In this document: positions 17,168 through 25,481 of the stretch, piece by piece
Position numbering within the stretch: position 1 is the stretch's first letter
Layout of the letters: each line of letters begins with the position of its first letter
Origin: CALBPI01 sp039821605
Lineage (GTDB): Bacteria; Pseudomonadota; Gammaproteobacteria; Steroidobacterales; Woeseiaceae
Reading direction: 5' to 3'
Assembly: GCA_039821605.1 (NCBI GenBank)
Contig: JBCBNV010000006.1
Span: 220,311-284,310 of the forward strand
DNA length: 64,000 nt
Translations under genes and position numbers: made by a program
Notes under the pieces: model-generated
Told to the model about the DNA's origin: nothing
Database searches by the model: none
Seen by the model: the letters and a program-made list of their open reading frames with translations, nothing else

Positions 17168-18533
17168 AGACCACGTCAGGCAGCCAGGTGGCGAGTTCGG
17201 GGAACACGGCCAGGATGGCGAGCATGAGCACCTGGATCACGATGAACGGAATGACGCCACGGTAAATTGCACTGGTCGGTACCGACTCAGGCGCTACGCC
17301 TCGCAGGTAGAACAGCGCGAACCCGAAGGGCGGTGTCAAGAACGAGGTCTGCAGGTTGATGGCGATCATGACACCGAGCCAGACGGGGTCAAAGCCCATG
17401 GCCAGCAACACGGGGCCGACGATGGGGACCACCACGAACGTGATCTCGATGAAGTCGAGCACGAAGCCCAGCAGGAACATGACGAGCATCACGGCGACGA
17501 ACGCGCCCACGGCCCCACCGGGCAGCGAGGTCAGCCCCGCGCGCACGACCTCGTCGCCGCCGTAGCCGCGAAATACAAGTGCGAAGATCGACGCACCGAT
17601 GAGAATAAGAAATACCATGCTCGTCACGCGCGTCGTCGACCGCATGATGTCGCGCAGCGTGTCGAGGCTGAGCTCACGCGCACCCGCCGCGAGCAACAGC
17701 GCGCCCGCGGCACCGACGCCCGCGGCTTCCGTGGGTGTCGCGATACCCGTGAGGATCGAACCTAAAACCGCGATGATGAGCGCGAGCGGCGCGAACAACG
17801 CTCGCAACAGCGTCACGAGTCGAACGGGTTCGGCCAACTCGGCCTCGGTCTTGCCCGGCATGCTGCCGGGCCTGAGCCAGGACAAGAGCAGGAGCCAGCC
17901 GAGATACAGACCCACGAGCGTGACGCCGGGCAGCAGCGCCCCCGCGAACAGGTCGCCAACGGAGACGGACTCGGGGTTGAAGTTGCCCTGCGACAACTGC
18001 GCCTGTTGGTACGCTGACGACAACACGTCGCCGAGCAGCACGAGCACGATCGACGGCGGGATGATCTGACCGAGCGTGCCCGAAGCGCAGATGGTGCCCG
18101 TGGCCACGGCCGGGTCGTAGCCGCGCTTGAGCATCGTCGGCAGCGACAACAGTCCCATCGTAACGACGGTGGCACCGACGATGCCCGTGCTTGCGGCCAG
18201 CAACATGCCCACAAGCGTGACCGCGACGCCGAGCCCACCGCTCGAGCGGCCAAACAACGACGACAGCGCGCCCAGCAGGCTCTCGGCGATGCGCGAGCGC
18301 TCCAGTGTGACGCCCATGAACACGAACAACGGCACGGCGATCAGCGTCTCGTTGGACATGATGCCGAACAGGCGGTTCGGGATGCTGCCAAGGTAGGAGG
18401 GATCGAAGCCGCCGAGCAGCGTACCGACGAAAGCGAACAGCAGTGCCGTGCCGCCCAGCGCAAACGCGACCGGAAATCCCGTCATGAGCACCGCGATGGC
18501 GACCAGGAACAGCGCGATGGCAACCCAGGTCAC
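17157..18533 (-). CDS. dctM: TRAP transporter large permease, DctM subunit
   Basis: A 458-residue membrane protein with about 11-12 hydrophobic segments and the DctM-family stretches IGATVVTMGLLSLP, GTICASGTLGQIIPPS and GIATPTEAAGVG. It forms the solute path driven by a sodium gradient. The start is the GTG at 18531-18533, overlapping the dctQ stop by 4 nt (GTGA). The longer open frame upstream is a shadow of dctQ. It belongs with dctQ; the partner receptor may be the DctP protein at 8115-9218. Confidence 0.93.
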   Translation of the reverse strand: MTWVAIALFLVAIAVLMTGFPVAFALGGTALLFAFVGTLLGGFDPSYLGSIPNRLFGIMSNETLIAVPLFVFMGVTLERSRIAESLLGALSSLFGRSSGGLGVAVTLVGMLLAASTGIVGATVVTMGLLSLPTMLKRGYDPAVATGTICASGTLGQIIPPSIVLVLLGDVLSSAYQQAQLSQGNFNPESVSVGDLFAGALLPGVTLVGLYLGWLLLLSWLRPGSMPGKTEAELAEPVRLVTLLRALFAPLALIIAVLGSILTGIATPTEAAGVGAAGALLLAAGARELSLDTLRDIMRSTTRVTSMVFLILIGASIFALVFRGYGGDEVVRAGLTSLPGGAVGAFVAVMLVMFLLGFVLDFIEITFVVVPIVGPVLLAMGFDPVWLGVMIAINLQTSFLTPPFGFALFYLRGVAPESVPTSAIYRGVIPFIVIQVLMLAILAVFPELATWLPDVVYGG

Positions 18534-19045
18534 GGCTTGGTCCTCAACGTGAGCGCAGCGCGCAGCATGATGGCCAGCCCCTGCAGCATGAGCGTAACTG
18601 GCATGAGGATCATGAAGGTCTTGAGCAACGGCGGTGCCGGGTAACCGAGCCCGCCCGCCTGACGCGAGCTTTCCATGACGGCCCAGCTGCCGCGCGGGCC
18701 AAACACGTAATCCCAGGACTCGACGAGAATGAAACCGGCAACGGGTAGCAACAACAGCAGCGTGCCCGTCAGGTCGACCCAGGCGCGGCCGCGTTTGCCG
18801 AGGCGACAGTAGAAGATGTCGACACGCACGTGTTCGTCGCGGCCCAGCGTGTAGGCGATACCCAAAAGGAACACGCTCGCGTGCAGCCAGGTCGTGATCT
18901 CCTGCATCCAGATGCGCCCAAACGAGAACGCATCGCGCGCGACGATCACGGCGACCGTGTTGATGACCATGAGCAGCGTGAACCAGGCCACTGTGCGGCC
19001 AATCCACGCGTTGAAGCGCGTCAGTCGCTCAGCCAGGCCGGTCAC
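18530..19045 (-). CDS. dctQ: TRAP transporter small permease, DctQ subunit
   Basis: A 171-residue protein with four membrane helices, as is usual for DctQ. Conserved features include WMQEITTWLHASVFLLGIAY and EHVRVDIFY. The start is the GTG at 19043-19045, whose first base is also the last base of the trkH stop (TAGTG). Translational coupling to the potassium transporter is therefore likely. DctQ binds DctM and scaffolds the receptor. Confidence 0.92.
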   Translation of the reverse strand: MTGLAERLTRFNAWIGRTVAWFTLLMVINTVAVIVARDAFSFGRIWMQEITTWLHASVFLLGIAYTLGRDEHVRVDIFYCRLGKRGRAWVDLTGTLLLLLPVAGFILVESWDYVFGPRGSWAVMESSRQAGGLGYPAPPLLKTFMILMPVTLMLQGLAIMLRAALTLRTKP

Positions 19046-20496
19046 TACCGGCGCCAGAAGGTCGGCGTTACGAGCACGAGCAGCGTGAAGATCTCGAGGC
19101 GCCCGAGCACCATCGCCACGATGGCGATCCACTGCCCCGCGGGCGACACGGTCATGAATCCATTCGTCACCTCGCCCAACCCCGGTCCCAGGTTGTTGAG
19201 CGTCGCGGCGACAGCGGCAAAGGCGCTCTCCTGATCGAGCCCCGTCGTCATGAGCGCGAGCAACAGTACGGTAAACACGACGACGTAAAGCGCGAAGAAG
19301 CCCCAGACGGCTTCCACAACACGACGCGATACGGCCGTGTTTCCGATCTTGACGGGAATCTCGGCGCTCGGGTGAACGAGGCGTGCTATCTCGCGCGCGC
19401 CCTGGCGGTAGAGCAACAAGGCGCGCATCACCTTGAGACCGCCAGCCGTTGAGCCCGCGCAACCACCAATAAAGCTTACGAATATGAGCAGCACGGGAAT
19501 CGCGCCGGGCCAGGCCGCGTAGTTGGCCGTCGTGAAGCCCGTTGTGGTCGCGATCGACACCGACTGGAACAGGCTGTTGATGAACGCCGTGCCGGTGTCG
19601 TCGTAGGTGCGCGTTATCGAGAGGCCCACGAATACCGTGGCCGTGAGTACGAGCAGAATAAACACGTAAGCGCGAAACTCGGGGTCCTCGACGTAGTGCC
19701 GGATCGAGTTGTTGCGCCAGCCAAAGAAGTGCAGTGAAAAATTGATGCCGGCCAGGAACATGAACACCACGGCCACGGCATCGATCGCCGGACTGTCGAA
19801 ATAGCCGATGCTGAGATCGTGCGTGGAGAAGCCGCCGATGGCGACGGTCGAAAAGGCGTGGCAGATGGCGTCGAACACTGTCATGCCGGCAAGCCAGTAC
19901 GACACCGCGCAAAGCGTCGTGAAGCCCAGGTAGACGTACCACAGTGCCTTGGCCGTTTCGGTGATGCGCGGGGTGAGCTTGGTGTCTTTGACGGGCCCGG
20001 GCGTCTCGGCGCGGTAGAGCTGCATGCCGCCGACGCCCAGCATGGGCAGGATGGCCACGGCCAGCACGATGATGCCCATGCCGCCCAGCCACTGCAGTTG
20101 TTGTCTGTAGAACAGGATGGCCTCGGGCAGGCCATCAAGACCGCTGAGCACCGTGGCGCCCGTCGTCGTCAGCCCCGAGATCGATTCGAACGCGGCTTCC
20201 GTGAGCGTCATGCTGGGGGACGCTGACAACCACAACGGTGTCGCACCGGCCATACCCAGCACGAGCCAGAACGACGCGACCACGAGAAAGCCGTCGCGCA
20301 GGCGCAGGTCGTTCCTGGCGCGGCGCGCGGGCCAGAACAGGAAGAAACCCAGCGCGACGATGAACAGGAACGAGTACACGAATACACGCCAGGTGCCGTC
20401 CGCGTAGATCAACGACACGGCCACGGGCGGCAGCATCGTGATGCTGAACATCATGAGCAGCAAGCCGAGGATGCGCTGGATGACTTGCCAGTTCAT
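19045..20496 (-). CDS. trkH: Trk potassium uptake system membrane subunit TrkH
   Basis: A 483-residue member of the SKT superfamily of potassium channels and transporters, with repeated helix-pore loop-helix units. Recognisable pore-region segments are ESISGLTTTGATVL, FSTVAIGGFSTHD, SIATTTGFTTANY and TLNNLGPGLGEV. The glycine-rich GGCAGSTAGGLK lies just after the third pore loop. It works with the TrkA NAD-binding ring encoded 15 nt upstream. Confidence 0.95.
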   Translation of the reverse strand: MNWQVIQRILGLLLMMFSITMLPPVAVSLIYADGTWRVFVYSFLFIVALGFFLFWPARRARNDLRLRDGFLVVASFWLVLGMAGATPLWLSASPSMTLTEAAFESISGLTTTGATVLSGLDGLPEAILFYRQQLQWLGGMGIIVLAVAILPMLGVGGMQLYRAETPGPVKDTKLTPRITETAKALWYVYLGFTTLCAVSYWLAGMTVFDAICHAFSTVAIGGFSTHDLSIGYFDSPAIDAVAVVFMFLAGINFSLHFFGWRNNSIRHYVEDPEFRAYVFILLVLTATVFVGLSITRTYDDTGTAFINSLFQSVSIATTTGFTTANYAAWPGAIPVLLIFVSFIGGCAGSTAGGLKVMRALLLYRQGAREIARLVHPSAEIPVKIGNTAVSRRVVEAVWGFFALYVVVFTVLLLALMTTGLDQESAFAAVAATLNNLGPGLGEVTNGFMTVSPAGQWIAIVAMVLGRLEIFTLLVLVTPTFWRR

Positions 20497-20511
20497 GTCA
20501 GCGGCGCGCGC

Positions 20512-21888
20512 CTAGAGGAACGACACGCCCACCTGGAACAGCGACTCGACTTCATCCACCTTGCGTCGGTCGGTGAGAAAGATGATGACGTGGTCGTCGG
20601 CCTGAATCTGGGTGTCGTGGTGCGCGATGATGACCTGCTCGTCGCGCACGAGTGCGGCAATCGAGGCACCGCGCGGCAGCTTGAGGTTCTCGATGGTCTT
20701 GCCCACGACCTTGCTCGAACCGCTGGCGCCATGCGCCACGGCCTCGATGGCCTCGGCTGCGCCGCGCCGCAGCGCGTGCACCTTGACGACATCACCGCGG
20801 CGCACGTGCGCGAGCAGCGAACCGATGGTGATCTGCTGCGGCGAGATCGCGATGTCGATGCTGCCCGACTCCATGAGTTCGGCATACGAGGGGCGATTGA
20901 TGAGTGCCATGACCTTCTTGGCGCCGAGCCTTCGCGCAAGCATGGCGGAGAGGATGTTGGCCTCCTCGGCGTTGGTCAGTGCGCAGAACACGTCGGCCGA
21001 GTCGATATTCTCCTCGAGTAGCAGATCTTCGTTGGCGGCATCGCCATTGAGCACAATGGCCTTCGAGAGCTGCTCCGAAATGAAGCGGGCGCGATCGGGG
21101 TCGCGCTCGATAATCTTGACCGAGTTGGTCTGCTCGAGCGTCTGCGCGAGGCGCAGGCCGATATTGCCGCCACCTGCGATGACGACGCGTCGCACGGGAT
21201 CCTCGAGCGCACGCATCTCGCTCATGAACACGCGGATGTCCTCGCGAGCGGCGATGAAGAAGACCTCGTCGCCCTCTCGAATCACCGTGTCGCCCTTGGG
21301 CTCGATGGAACGGCCCTCACGGTAGATGGCTGCGATGCGCGCCTCGGTGTTCGGGATGTGTTCCTTGATGTTCTTGAGCTGCTGGCCGACGAGCAGGCCG
21401 TCGCGATCCGCGCGCGCGCCCACAAGACGGACACGGTCGTCGGCAAACTCGAGCACCTGCAGTGCGCCCGGGTAGAGGATGAGCTGCTCGATGTACTCGC
21501 AGACGAGCTGCTCGGGGCTGATGCGCACATCGACTGGCATGCCCTCTTGTGCGAACAGCTTGTCGGCATTCATGTACTCGGCGGCGCGAATGCGTGCGAT
21601 CTTGGTTGGCGTGCGGAACAGCGAGTAGGCGACCTGACATGCAACCATGTTGGTCTCGTCGGAGTCCGTGAGCGCGATGACGATATCGGCGTCGCGTGCG
21701 CCGGCGCGTTCGAGGACGTCGGGGAATGCGGCGTGCCCGACCACGGTGCGGATGTCGAGACGGTCCTGCAGGTCGCGCAGGACCTCTGCGTTGATGTCCA
21801 CCACGGTGACATCGTTGGCTTCTTCGCGGGACAGCTGCGTGGCAGCGCTCGCCCCGACCTGGCCGGCCCCTAGAATCAGGATCTTCAT
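20512..21888 (-). CDS. trkA: Trk potassium uptake regulatory subunit TrkA
   Basis: A 458-residue cytoplasmic protein with two RCK halves. Rossmann glycine motifs are at 7-12 (GAGQVG) and 240-245 (GGGNIG), each followed by a TrkA-C domain. It binds NAD(H) and ATP or ADP and gates TrkH. The start is the ATG at 21886-21888, giving the standard MKILILGAGQVG. A 17-residue upstream extension is open but not family-like. Only 11 nt separate it from the end of uvrD. Confidence 0.96.
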   Translation of the reverse strand: MKILILGAGQVGASAATQLSREEANDVTVVDINAEVLRDLQDRLDIRTVVGHAAFPDVLERAGARDADIVIALTDSDETNMVACQVAYSLFRTPTKIARIRAAEYMNADKLFAQEGMPVDVRISPEQLVCEYIEQLILYPGALQVLEFADDRVRLVGARADRDGLLVGQQLKNIKEHIPNTEARIAAIYREGRSIEPKGDTVIREGDEVFFIAAREDIRVFMSEMRALEDPVRRVVIAGGGNIGLRLAQTLEQTNSVKIIERDPDRARFISEQLSKAIVLNGDAANEDLLLEENIDSADVFCALTNAEEANILSAMLARRLGAKKVMALINRPSYAELMESGSIDIAISPQQITIGSLLAHVRRGDVVKVHALRRGAAEAIEAVAHGASGSSKVVGKTIENLKLPRGASIAALVRDEQVIIAHHDTQIQADDHVIIFLTDRRKVDEVESLFQVGVSFL

Positions 21889-21899
21889 TGCCGCGAATT

Positions 21900-24074
21900 C
21901 TACATCAGTTCGAGATTCGCATAGCTCAGGACCAGCCACTTGGTGCCCGCGCCCTCGAAGTTGACCTGGACACGTGCGTGCGCGCCCGAGCCCTCACAGT
22001 TGAGGATGACGCCGTCACCGAAGCGCGCGTGACGCACGGGTTGGCCCAACTGCACGGTCGGCGCATCGGGATCGCGCAGCGCAGCATGAGCGCCGCCCCT
22101 CACGGGTCTCGACGCCATGGGGCGCGACACCTGGGCACGCGGGCGGATCTCCTCGAGCAGGCTCTTGGGGATTTCGTTGATGAAGCGTGACGGCACGCCG
22201 TAGTTGTCCATGCCGTGCAACCGCCGCTGCTCGGCGTAGGTCAGGTAGAGCTCGCGCATCGCCCGCGTGCAGCCGACATAACACAGCCGTCGCTCTTCCT
22301 CGAGCCCGGCCGGGTCCGTAATCGAACGCTGGTGGGGGAATAATCCGTCCTCCATGCCGCAGAGAAACACGAGCGGAAACTCGAGGCCCTTGGCAGAGTG
22401 CAGCGTCATCAGTTGCACGCAGTCTTCCCAGGCGTCCGCCTGGCCTTCACCGGCCTCAAGCGCCGCGTGGGCCAGGAAGGCGTCGAGCTCGTTCATCTCC
22501 TCATCGCCGACATCGGGGTCAAAGCCGCGCGCCGCCGAGACCAGTTCCTGCATGTTCTCGATGCGTGTTGCGGACTTCTCCTCGCCCTCCTTTCGGTAGT
22601 GGGCGATGAGGCCGCTTGCGTGCACGACGTGGTCAACTTTCTCGTGCAGATCAAGCGTGTTGGTTTCTGCGGTCATGCCTTCGATGAGATTCAGAAAGCC
22701 CATAATGGCGTTGGCGGCCCGCGCCGCCATCTGGTCCGCCGCCACGGCGCCCGCGGCGCGCCACAGCGAGCAGGCATTGGCGCGCGCGTACGCGCGGATG
22801 GCCTCTACGGAACGTGCGCCGATGCCCCGCGCGGGCAGGTTAACGACACGCTCGAACGCCGCGTCATCGGCGCGATTACTGATGAGCCGCAGGTAGGCGA
22901 GGACGTCCTTGATCTCGGCGCGCTCAAAAAAGCGCAGGCCACCGTAAACCCGGTAGGGCACTCGCGCATTGAGCAGGGCTTCTTCGAGCGCGCGCGACTG
23001 CGCGTTGGAACGGTACAGGACCGCCGATTCATCGCGGCGGTTGCCCTGGTTCACCCAGTCCTTGATGCGGTTGACGACGAAGTCGGCCTCGTCGCGCTCG
23101 TTGTACGCCGCGTAAAGCCGAACCGGGGCGCCCTCGCCATCCTCGGTCCAGAGGTTCTTGCCCATGCGACCGCCATTGTTGTCGATGATGGCGTTGGCCG
23201 CATTGAGGATATTGCCCGTCGAGCGGTAGTTCTGTTCCAGCTTGACGACGAGCGTGCCGGAGAAGTCGAGCGTGTACTTGCCGATGTGTTCGACCTTGGC
23301 GCCGCGCCAGCGGTAGATCGACTGGTCATCATCGCCAACCGCAAACGGGATCGCGCCGCCTTCGGTAAGCAGCTTGAGCCAGGCGTACTGGATGGCGTTG
23401 GTGTCCTGAAACTCGTCGACGAGCAGATGCCGGAAGCGCCGCTGATAGTGGCTCAGCAGGTCCGGGTTAGCACGCCAGGTTTCGAGCGAGCGCAACAGGA
23501 TCTCGGCGAAGTCGACGAGCCCGGCGCGCTCGCAGGTCTCCTGGTAGTCGGCGTAAAAGGCGATGAGCTGGCGCTTGCTCGGGTCGCCGCCGTCGTCGAT
23601 GTGCTGCGGCCGCAGACCTTCGTCCTTGTTCGAGTTGATGAAGCTCTTGACCTCGCGCGGCGACCACTCGCTGTCGCCCTTGCCCGAGTCCTTGATGAGC
23701 CGCTTGATCAGGCGGTCCTGGTCGGCCGAGTCGATGATCTGGAAGTTTTGCGGCAAGCCCGCCTCGCGCCAGTGCCGGCGCAGCAATCGATGCGCGAGGC
23801 CGTGGAAGGTGCCAATCCAGAGGTGTTGCGTCGGCATGCCGAGCAGCTGCTCGATGCGGCTGCGCATCTCGCTGGCGGCTTTATTCGTAAACGTCACGGC
23901 GAGCAGACTCTGCGGTGAGACATGCTCGACCTGCATGAGCCAGGCCGCACGGTGCACGAGCACACGCGTCTTGCCGCTGCCGGCGCCAGCGATGACGAGC
24001 GCAGGTCCGGGCGGTGCGGTAACGGCGGTACGCTGGGCCTCGTTGAGGCCTTCGAGAAGGGGGCTTACGTCCAT
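21900..24074 (-). CDS. uvrD: DNA helicase II, UvrD
   Basis: A 724-residue superfamily 1A 3'-to-5' helicase for mismatch and nucleotide excision repair. The Walker A motif is GAGSGKT (near 29-35), with motif II LLVDEFQDTN and motif III VGDDDQSIYRWRGA. The opening MDVSPLLEGLNEAQR matches UvrD rather than Rep. The ATG at 24072-24074 was chosen; 31 further upstream residues are open but not conserved. The extreme C-terminus has the usual UvrD tudor-like ending. It may head the trkA-trkH-TRAP run. Confidence 0.94.
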   Translation of the reverse strand: MDVSPLLEGLNEAQRTAVTAPPGPALVIAGAGSGKTRVLVHRAAWLMQVEHVSPQSLLAVTFTNKAASEMRSRIEQLLGMPTQHLWIGTFHGLAHRLLRRHWREAGLPQNFQIIDSADQDRLIKRLIKDSGKGDSEWSPREVKSFINSNKDEGLRPQHIDDGGDPSKRQLIAFYADYQETCERAGLVDFAEILLRSLETWRANPDLLSHYQRRFRHLLVDEFQDTNAIQYAWLKLLTEGGAIPFAVGDDDQSIYRWRGAKVEHIGKYTLDFSGTLVVKLEQNYRSTGNILNAANAIIDNNGGRMGKNLWTEDGEGAPVRLYAAYNERDEADFVVNRIKDWVNQGNRRDESAVLYRSNAQSRALEEALLNARVPYRVYGGLRFFERAEIKDVLAYLRLISNRADDAAFERVVNLPARGIGARSVEAIRAYARANACSLWRAAGAVAADQMAARAANAIMGFLNLIEGMTAETNTLDLHEKVDHVVHASGLIAHYRKEGEEKSATRIENMQELVSAARGFDPDVGDEEMNELDAFLAHAALEAGEGQADAWEDCVQLMTLHSAKGLEFPLVFLCGMEDGLFPHQRSITDPAGLEEERRLCYVGCTRAMRELYLTYAEQRRLHGMDNYGVPSRFINEIPKSLLEEIRPRAQVSRPMASRPVRGGAHAALRDPDAPTVQLGQPVRHARFGDGVILNCEGSGAHARVQVNFEGAGTKWLVLSYANLELM

Positions 24075-24165
24075 GGGTGCGGCTTGCTGGCGCGCGGTGC
24101 GGATCATGCGCGCGGTCGTCGCTAGTTTAGCAGATGGCCCGCGCCGGCCCGGTGGCTTCGAGATC

Positions 24166-24189
24166 AAAAAAAGGCCCCCTGAGGGGGCC
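24166..24189 (-). terminator. Rho-independent terminator
   Basis: On the minus strand, a 7-bp GC stem (GGCCCCC, loop TCA, GGGGGCC) is followed by seven T. It ends the transcript of the receiver-like gene at 24247-24687 and isolates uvrD from it. Confidence 0.9.
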
Positions 24190-24246
24190 TACGGAATCAG
24201 CCGCTGACGATCGTGGGAGAGATGGCGTCAGCAGCAATCCGATTCG

Positions 24247-24687
24247 TTAGTACAACCATCCCTGGAGCTGGTCCGCGAGACGTTGCGCATCCGTCGGAAA
24301 CTCGATCGTCGGCAATCTGCGGCGCTGGCCTGCGGTGCGTCGCTCGACGACGAGGATGCGTCTTGCCAGTAATCGTTCCAGCCCCGCATCGATAAAGTCT
24401 GTTGCCCGCGTGCCCGGCATGTTCTCCCTGATGATGACCAGGTCGGGGTCGTGCCGTCCGCCAAGGCGGAATGCAGCGCCGCCATCCTTGGCAGCGACCG
24501 CCTGGTGCCCGAGGTTCGTGACGAACTGGGAGAGCATCCGACAGAGGCCTTCGTGCGGGGCCACAACCAAAACCGTTCCGTGTTTGCGGTCGCGGCGGCC
24601 TCCCGAAAGAGACCCACACCTCATGTCGCGTGCACTTGCCCAGTCCACCTTGATTCGTCCTGAAAATCGGGGCCCGTCCTTGGGCAT
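24247..24687 (-). CDS. Receiver-like protein lacking the phosphoacceptor aspartate
   Basis: A 146-residue protein with a receiver-domain pattern in residues about 37-110: TVLVVAPHEGLCRML, LGHQAVAAKDG and PDLVIIRENMPG. The acidic pair after the first strand is replaced (APHE), and the expected phospho-Asp is Arg87. It should therefore not be phosphorylated in the usual way. A C-terminal basic stretch follows. It has no output domain and its own terminator. The start is uncertain: ATG 24687, or ATG 24624 which would remove 21 residues. It may act as a phosphorylation-independent adaptor. Confidence 0.65.
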   Translation of the reverse strand: MPKDGPRFSGRIKVDWASARDMRCGSLSGGRRDRKHGTVLVVAPHEGLCRMLSQFVTNLGHQAVAAKDGGAAFRLGGRHDPDLVIIRENMPGTRATDFIDAGLERLLARRILVVERRTAGQRRRLPTIEFPTDAQRLADQLQGWLY

Positions 24688-24803
24688 TCGAATCCCGGGA
24701 CTAGCATATTAGGCACCCCGTCAAGGGCTGGGCATCGGGAAAAACCGGATTCGGCCTCAGGGAAAACCCTGATTTTCTAGCCAAAACCTCGTCAAGCTGA
24801 CCC

Positions 24804-24821
24804 AAAAGACGAGTTTTCGTC
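24804..24821 (-). terminator. Weak terminator-like hairpin after the response regulator gene
   Basis: Just past the stop of the response regulator gene, the minus strand reads GACGA, loop AAAC, TCGTC, then TTTT. The stem is only 5 bp and the T-run only four, so termination may be partial. Confidence 0.35.
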
Positions 24822-24824
24822 GAA

Positions 24825-25466
24825 TTACTCGACCGAGGTCAGTCCGTTGCGGATCGCGTACTTGGTGAGTTCGGCAACGCTGTAGAGATCAAGCTTGCGG
24901 CTGATCTGGCGCCGGTGGGTCTCCACCGTTTTCTCGCTCACGAACAGCGCCTTGGCGATCTGGCGGGTCTTCATCCCATCCGCAAGCAGCGTCAGGACTT
25001 CTTTTTCTCGGTCCGTGAGTGCCGGGCGATCGTCATCGTTGCCCATGATGTCATTGGCAACCGCGATCTCAGCGATGCCGTCGCCGAGGTAGGTCCGGCC
25101 CTGCAGGACCGCGTCGATGGCGGCAGAGATTTCCTCGAATGCCGATTCCTTCCTGATGTAGCCCTTGGCGCCCGCCTGCAGCATGCCCGCGATGAACGAG
25201 CGCTCGGCGTGCATGGTCACGGCGACGATACGGATCTCGGGGTTCGAGGCGAGGATTTCACGGGTCGCGTCGATGCCATTGACACCCGGCATGGCGACGT
25301 CGATGAGCATGATGTCGGGCACAAGATCGGCGGCGAGTGTTACCGCCTCGCGACCCGTGGCGCCGTGGCCGATGACGTCGATGTTGCCATCGAGGCTCTT
25401 GAGCATCGACGCGAGGCCGTCGCGCACGAGCTGGTGATCATCAACGATAACAATCCTTGTTGTCAT
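24825..25466 (-). CDS. NarL/FixJ-type response regulator
   Basis: A 213-residue protein. The receiver domain (residues 1-120) has the acidic pair Asp9/Asp10 and phosphoacceptor Asp56 in LIDVAMPG. A LuxR-type helix-turn-helix (about 148-210) carries LTDREKEVLTLLADG and SEKTVETHRRQISRKL. It lies 15 nt downstream of the membrane histidine kinase gene, its probable partner. The signal and target genes are unknown; the cytochrome oxidase cluster directly upstream is one candidate. Confidence 0.95.
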   Translation of the reverse strand: MTTRIVIVDDHQLVRDGLASMLKSLDGNIDVIGHGATGREAVTLAADLVPDIMLIDVAMPGVNGIDATREILASNPEIRIVAVTMHAERSFIAGMLQAGAKGYIRKESAFEEISAAIDAVLQGRTYLGDGIAEIAVANDIMGNDDDRPALTDREKEVLTLLADGMKTRQIAKALFVSEKTVETHRRQISRKLDLYSVAELTKYAIRNGLTSVE

Positions 25467-25481
25467 CGCGTCAAAATACCA

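Noticed and set aside
22398..23918. 506-codon plus-strand open frame opposite uvrD
   Set aside because: uvrD motifs on the minus strand are intact. The antisense product has no family features.
24701..24730. Promoter for the receiver-like gene from TTGACG on the minus strand
   Set aside because: No -10 element lies at a 16-18 nt spacing. The best A/T hexamers are only 7-10 nt away.
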